Source: Melioribacteraceae bacterium | Lineage (GTDB): Bacteria > Bacteroidota > Ignavibacteria > Ignavibacteriales > Melioribacteraceae | Reading direction: 5' to 3' | Assembly (NCBI GenBank): GCA_027858595.1 | Contig: JAQICK010000135.1 | Coordinates: 1-24,022, forward strand | DNA: 24,022 nucleotides | Shown: piece after piece, positions 23,367-24,022 of the stretch | Layout: each line of letters begins with the position of its first letter | Position numbering within the stretch: the stretch's first letter is position 1 | Position numbers and translations under genes: made by a program | The notes under the pieces: generated by a model | Database searches by the model: none | Told to the model about the DNA's origin: nothing | Seen by the model: the letters and a program-made list of their open reading frames with translations, nothing else

Positions 23367-24022
23367 TTATTTTACAATTTCTAACAATTCAACTTCAAAA
23401 ATTAAAGTTTGATTTGGTCCAATTGTTTGAGGAGCTTTTTCGCCATAATCTAATGCTGAAGGAATATAAAATTCGTACTTTGAACCAACTGGCATAAGTT
23501 GTATCCCTTCTGTCCAACCAGGTATAACATTAGCAAGTGGAAATTCTGCAGGTGTTCCTCGTTTGTACGATGAATCAAATTCAGTTCCATCAAGCAAAGT
23601 ACCTTTGTAGTGAACTTTTACTTTATCAGTTGAAAGAGGTTTTGCTCCAGTTCCAAGATTGATTACTTTATATTGTAATCCACTTGCTGTTACTTTTACA
23701 CCGTCTTTTGTTTTGTTAGCTGTCAAAAATTCTTCACCCTTTTTTAGGTTGTCGACTGAAGCTGCATTTTCTTTTGCTTGAATTTTAGCAGTCATAATTT
23801 GTTTGTATTTTGTAAGAATTTTTAGAGCTTCATCTTCAGAAATTTTCACATCGCCTTTAGAAGTAACATTCATAAAACCATTTACAAAAGCGTCGCCATT
23901 TATATCCATTTTTTGTGTTGCAAAATTACGAGCGATATCTGCTCCAATTGCATAACTTACACTATCATCAAAAGTTTTAAGATCAACATTTTTCACATCT
24001 TGTCCACATGCAACTGTAAAGA
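23367..24022 (-). CDS. FKBP-type peptidyl-prolyl isomerase lipoprotein (Mip/FkpA-like), 5' end outside the window
   Basis: The frame runs through the window edge: upstream of a possible GTG at 23996 it reads FTVACGQDVKNVDL, a lipobox-like TVAC, so the true start is beyond 24022 and the protein is probably a lipoprotein with Cys acylated. The N-terminal part (FDDSVSYAIGADIARNF...) resembles the dimerisation domain of Mip/FkpA. The C-terminal FKBP fold (about the last 105 residues) has VKVHYKGTLLDGTEFDSSYKRG, FPLANVIPGWTEGIQLMPVGSKYEFYIP and DYGEKA, with the aromatic residues that line the prolyl pocket. It would catalyse proline isomerisation and assist folding in the periplasm. It is convergent with the M1 peptidase. 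Confidence 0.92.
   Translation of the reverse strand, partial: FTVACGQDVKNVDLKTFDDSVSYAIGADIARNFATQKMDINGDAFVNGFMNVTSKGDVKISEDEALKILTKYKQIMTAKIQAKENAASVDNLKKGEEFLTANKTKDGVKVTASGLQYKVINLGTGAKPLSTDKVKVHYKGTLLDGTEFDSSYKRGTPAEFPLANVIPGWTEGIQLMPVGSKYEFYIPSALDYGEKAPQTIGPNQTLIFEVELLEIVK

Noticed and set aside
1..24022. Insertion sequences, tRNA or rRNA genes, prophage or defence system
   Set aside because: No transposase, integrase, tRNA-like cloverleaf, rRNA motif, phage or defence gene could be recognised on either strand.

Overview
The window is about 24 kb of AT-rich bacterial chromosome. It is dominated by two amino-acid biosynthesis operons transcribed away from each other from a roughly 500-bp regulatory region at 13495-13992. 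The gene set fits a member of the Bacteroidota/Ignavibacteria-Chlorobi side of the tree: a bifunctional HisB without the zinc-binding cysteines, ArgR with ArgJ, secreted esterase and M1 peptidase with lysine-poor signal peptides, a lipoprotein FKBP, and palindromic TGTCATTTC intergenic repeats. Many genes have good AAGGAG-type ribosome binding sites, which is less typical of classical Bacteroidetes. The taxonomic placement is inference.

Layout. 1-244: tail of a probable outer-membrane beta-barrel protein, possibly interrupted. 394-498: a tiny Lys-rich protein. 589-1206: an exported protein of unknown function, convergent with a secreted alpha/beta hydrolase and a PIN-PhoH ATPase on the minus strand (1198-3403). 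3544-6528: a plus-strand run of housekeeping and repair genes (aldehyde dehydrogenase, CoA-binding protein, tag, histidine phosphatase). 6536-13494 (minus strand): argC-argJ-argB-argD-argR-argG-argH. 13993-21177 (plus strand): hisG-D-C-B-H-A-F-IE, a complete histidine pathway with mostly overlapping genes. 21443-23317: an exported M1-family peptidase. 23367-24022: a lipoprotein FKBP prolyl isomerase running off the right edge.

Most notable is the arg/his divergent region. On the his side there is a textbook transcription attenuator: a promoter, a 24-codon leader peptide with four His codons, a GC-rich terminator with a T-rich tail, and a mutually exclusive antiterminator that uses the last codons of the leader. 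On the arg side, in the opposite direction, a consensus-like promoter runs straight into a 26-codon leader ORF ending in an Arg-rich cluster (RRRPR). Two ARG-box-like sites 31 bp apart lie between the two promoters. The region therefore looks like back-to-back His and Arg sensors plus ArgR sites.

The arg operon is also damaged in one place. argB is near full length but has an in-frame TAA, argD has lost its N-terminal half, and what remains of argD has another TAA and a frameshift. All four lesions fall within about 0.9 kb, while the other complete genes look intact. This is either recent decay of the pathway or a local assembly/sequencing fault. A family of four palindromic repeats occupies the larger gaps in or after these operons.
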